Shown: in pieces, positions 6,366 to 7,840 of the stretch
Position numbering within the stretch: the first letter of the stretch is position 1
Layout: each line of letters starts with the position of its first letter
Source: an uncultured Bacteroidia bacterium
GTDB lineage: Bacteria > Bacteroidota > Bacteroidia > Bacteroidales > Prolixibacteraceae
DNA: 7,840 nt
Assembly: GCA_903859795.1 (NCBI GenBank)
Contig: CAIOOC010000584.1
Coordinates: 1 to 7,840 of the forward strand
Reading direction: 5' to 3'
Notes under the pieces: generated by a model
Seen by the model: the letters and a program-made list of their open reading frames with translations, nothing else
What the model was told of the DNA's origin: nothing
Databases searched by the model: none
Position numbers and translations under genes: made by a program

Positions 6366-7544
6366 ATGCCTGAATTAAGCAAAAAATTAGCCCATTTTAC
6401 CGATTCAGTTATCCGAAGGATGACCCGAATTGCCAATCAGCACGGAGCCGTAAATCTGTCCCAGGGATTTCCCGATTTTGATCCTCCTGCACCGTTAAAA
6501 ATGGCCCTGGAAAAAGTCGCTGCAGGATCGATCCACCAGTATGCGATAACCTGGGGTGCCGCCAATTTCAGGAAGGCGCTTGCAAGGAAGCAGTCAAGGT
6601 TCATGGGATTTGAGGTGAACCCTGAAACCCAGGTGGCAGTAACCTGTGGGAGCACTGAAGCGATGATTGCTTCTATGCTAACAGTTTGCAATCCGGGGGA
6701 TAAGGTTATCGTATTTTCCCCGTTTTATGAAAACTACACCGCCGATACGATCCTTTCTGGGGCAGTGCCAATTTATGTTCATCTTAAACCACCCTATTAT
6801 AACTTCGATACCCATGAGCTGGAGGCAGCTTTTCAACAGAAGCCCAAAGCTCTGATTCTTTGTAATCCGTCAAACCCTAGCGGGAAAGTCTATACCCTGG
6901 ATGAACTTCAAATTATTGCAGGTTTCGCAATCAAATACGATGTGTTTGTTATTACGGATGAGGTTTATGAGCACATCGTCTATACGCCATATCACCATAT
7001 TTACATTGCTTCCCTTCCCGGCATGTTCGAAAGAACCTTATCATGCAGTTCACTTTCGAAAACCTATTCCATCACTGGATGGCGTTTAGGATATGTGATT
7101 GCTCCGGCACAAATTATTGATGGTGTGCGAAAGGTCCACGACTTTTTGACCGTGGGAGCAGCATCACCGTTGCAGGAAGCAGCAGTCACGGCACTTGAAT
7201 TCAAGGATGATTATTATACCGGGTTACAGAAGTCATATACCGAAAAAAAAGAGTTTTTCCTAAAAGGACTTGACCGGTTAGGCTTAAAATATACTGTTCC
7301 GCAAGGGGCCTATTATGTAATGGTCGATATTTCGGAGTTTGGGGCGTCAAACGATGTCGAATTTTGCGAATGGCTCGCTTCTGAGGTCGGTGTAGCTGCT
7401 GTTCCCGGATCAAGCTTCTTCAGGGAAGAAGTTCACAATTTAATCCGCTTTCACTTTGCGAAAAACGAGGAAACTCTTGTATCGGCCCTCAAAGCTCTGG
7501 AAAATTTGCGCCCAATGGCTAACAAAAAGATATGGGCCAGGTAA
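6366..7544 (+). CDS. PLP-dependent class I/II aminotransferase (kynurenine / methionine / glutamine-K type)
   Basis: This 392-residue fold-type I aminotransferase should move an amino group from an amino acid to a 2-oxo acid in the cytosol. Visible features are VNLSQGFPDFDPP (29-41), the TCGSTEA PLP-phosphate region (93-99), SPFYENY (118-124), NPSNPSGK (167-174) with the conserved asparagine N170, TDEVYEH (197-203) with D198 and Y201, Schiff-base K232 in SLSKTYSITGWRLGY (229-243), and R361 in IRFHFA, the likely alpha-carboxylate binder. QGFPDF, PFYENY and DEVYEHIVY resemble the kynurenine aminotransferase / glutamine transaminase K / YbdL methionine aminotransferase branch, so sulfur or aromatic amino acids are the best guess. 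The exact substrate cannot be read here. The start is at the ATG at 6366; the frame reaches back to a TTG at 6321 inside the acetyltransferase gene, but those residues are out of family. It follows the acetyltransferase by 10 nt and ends before a strong terminator. Confidence 0.93.
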   Translation: MPELSKKLAHFTDSVIRRMTRIANQHGAVNLSQGFPDFDPPAPLKMALEKVAAGSIHQYAITWGAANFRKALARKQSRFMGFEVNPETQVAVTCGSTEAMIASMLTVCNPGDKVIVFSPFYENYTADTILSGAVPIYVHLKPPYYNFDTHELEAAFQQKPKALILCNPSNPSGKVYTLDELQIIAGFAIKYDVFVITDEVYEHIVYTPYHHIYIASLPGMFERTLSCSSLSKTYSITGWRLGYVIAPAQIIDGVRKVHDFLTVGAASPLQEAAVTALEFKDDYYTGLQKSYTEKKEFFLKGLDRLGLKYTVPQGAYYVMVDISEFGASNDVEFCEWLASEVGVAAVPGSSFFREEVHNLIRFHFAKNEETLVSALKALENLRPMANKKIWAR

Positions 7545-7598
7545 TACCTTGTCGTTTATGCAATTTATTCCAAAACGGCAATTTCGGATTGAACGATT

Positions 7599-7635
7599 AA
7601 AAGCTGACGGGTCTGACTCCCATCAGCTTTTTTTT
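7599..7635 (+). terminator. Strong intrinsic terminator, possibly bidirectional
   Basis: The stem AAAAGCTGA (7599-7607) pairs perfectly with TCAGCTTTT (7623-7631). After a C-A mismatch three G-C pairs continue (7609-7611 with 7619-7621) to a short loop. Eight Ts follow (7628-7635). It closes the acetyltransferase-aminotransferase unit. On the minus strand the stem is followed by TTTTAAT, so it may also stop the convergent outer-membrane gene, whose stop codon lies only 7 nt beyond the T run. Confidence 0.87.
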
Positions 7636-7641
7636 ATTCTG

Positions 7642-7840
7642 CTATTTTTTGAAATTCCAGAACATATATGCGATAGAGAACTGAAGTGACTTATTACTGA
7701 ATGTTCCAGGGAAAGTGGTTGGATGAAGATTGAGATTTGAAATTCCACGTTCATAATTGACACTTGCGACTATCGGACCAATTTCAACTCCTGCTCCGGT
7801 GCCAACTCCGAAATCAAAATTATGCAGATAGTCGTATGAG
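7642..7840 (-). CDS. Outer-membrane beta-barrel protein, C-terminal fragment (5' part beyond right edge)
   Basis: Reading the minus strand in from the right edge gives an uninterrupted 65-residue frame ending in TAG at 7644-7642. It starts SYDYLHNFDFGVGTGAGVEI and ends SLQFSIAYMFWNFKK. The alternating polar/hydrophobic pattern, the glycine-rich strand FDFGVGTGAGVEIG (8-21), a second strand IVASVNYERGISNL (23-36), and a final aromatic-rich strand close to the C-terminus are typical of PorT-like / OMP_b-brl_2 barrels of Bacteroidota, roughly 200 residues long with a signal peptide. The N-terminal part, start and promoter are outside the window. The role is unknown; such proteins are usually annotated only as outer-membrane or porin-family proteins. 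The gene converges on the aminotransferase and shares the hairpin between them. The call rests on pattern rather than on a full domain. Confidence 0.75.
   Translation of the reverse strand, partial: SYDYLHNFDFGVGTGAGVEIGPIVASVNYERGISNLNLHPTTFPGTFSNKSLQFSIAYMFWNFKK

Noticed and set aside
6321..7544. A longer aminotransferase starting inside the acetyltransferase gene
   Set aside because: The start would be TTG, and the 15 extra residues are only the alternative-frame reading of the acetyltransferase 3' end plus the 10-nt gap. The ATG at 6366 fits the family.
7456..7689. Plus-strand 77-residue frame across the aminotransferase end and the terminator
   Set aside because: It runs through the terminator hairpin and antisense to the outer-membrane gene, with no family features.

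Overview
The window looks like ordinary chromosomal DNA from a member of the Bacteroidota, probably an environmental, Bacteroidales-like lineage. The evidence is moderate AT richness, weak Shine-Dalgarno sites, a TAnnTTTG-type promoter element upstream of one gene, a GNAT and an outer-membrane barrel of types common in this phylum, and a large hybrid kinase with two receiver domains plus an Hpt domain. This taxonomic call is inference from style and family resemblance; no marker gene is present.

Layout from left to right. (1) Bases 1-1735 (+): the 3' part of a hybrid sensor histidine kinase (HATPase, REC, REC, Hpt). Its sensor and the phosphoacceptor histidine lie upstream of the window. (2) Bases 1680-4541 (-): a 953-residue fusion of an FAD-linked oxidase, a ferredoxin-like [4Fe-4S] module and two CCG cysteine-rich domains, a one-chain respiratory D-2-hydroxyacid (probably D-lactate) dehydrogenase. 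It converges on the kinase and the two coding regions overlap by 56 bp. (3) Bases 4542-4713: a short intergenic stretch with two hairpins in tandem; the one nearer cysK is a good intrinsic terminator. (4) Bases 4714-5679 (-): cysK, cysteine synthase. (5) Bases 5680-5860: a divergent promoter region. (6) Bases 5861-6355 (+): a GNAT acetyltransferase, followed after 10 nt by (7) bases 6366-7544 (+): a class I/II PLP aminotransferase of the kynurenine/methionine/glutamine-K type, probably co-transcribed. (8) Bases 7599-7635: a strong intrinsic terminator. (9) Bases 7642-7840 (-): the C-terminal 65 residues of an outer-membrane beta-barrel protein that runs off the right edge.

The genes are mostly housekeeping amino-acid and energy metabolism: D-lactate (or related 2-hydroxyacid) oxidation into the quinone pool, cysteine synthesis, and amino-acid transamination. 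I see no mobile element, CRISPR array, tRNA or rRNA, and no sign of a new multi-gene system. The points worth a second look are local: the overlapping convergent gene ends, the tandem hairpins between cysK and the dehydrogenase gene, the interleaved divergent promoters, and the membrane-seeking segment inside the fused dehydrogenase. Two starts were corrected: cysK and the aminotransferase can be extended upstream only through TTG codons, and their family N-termini fit internal ATGs.
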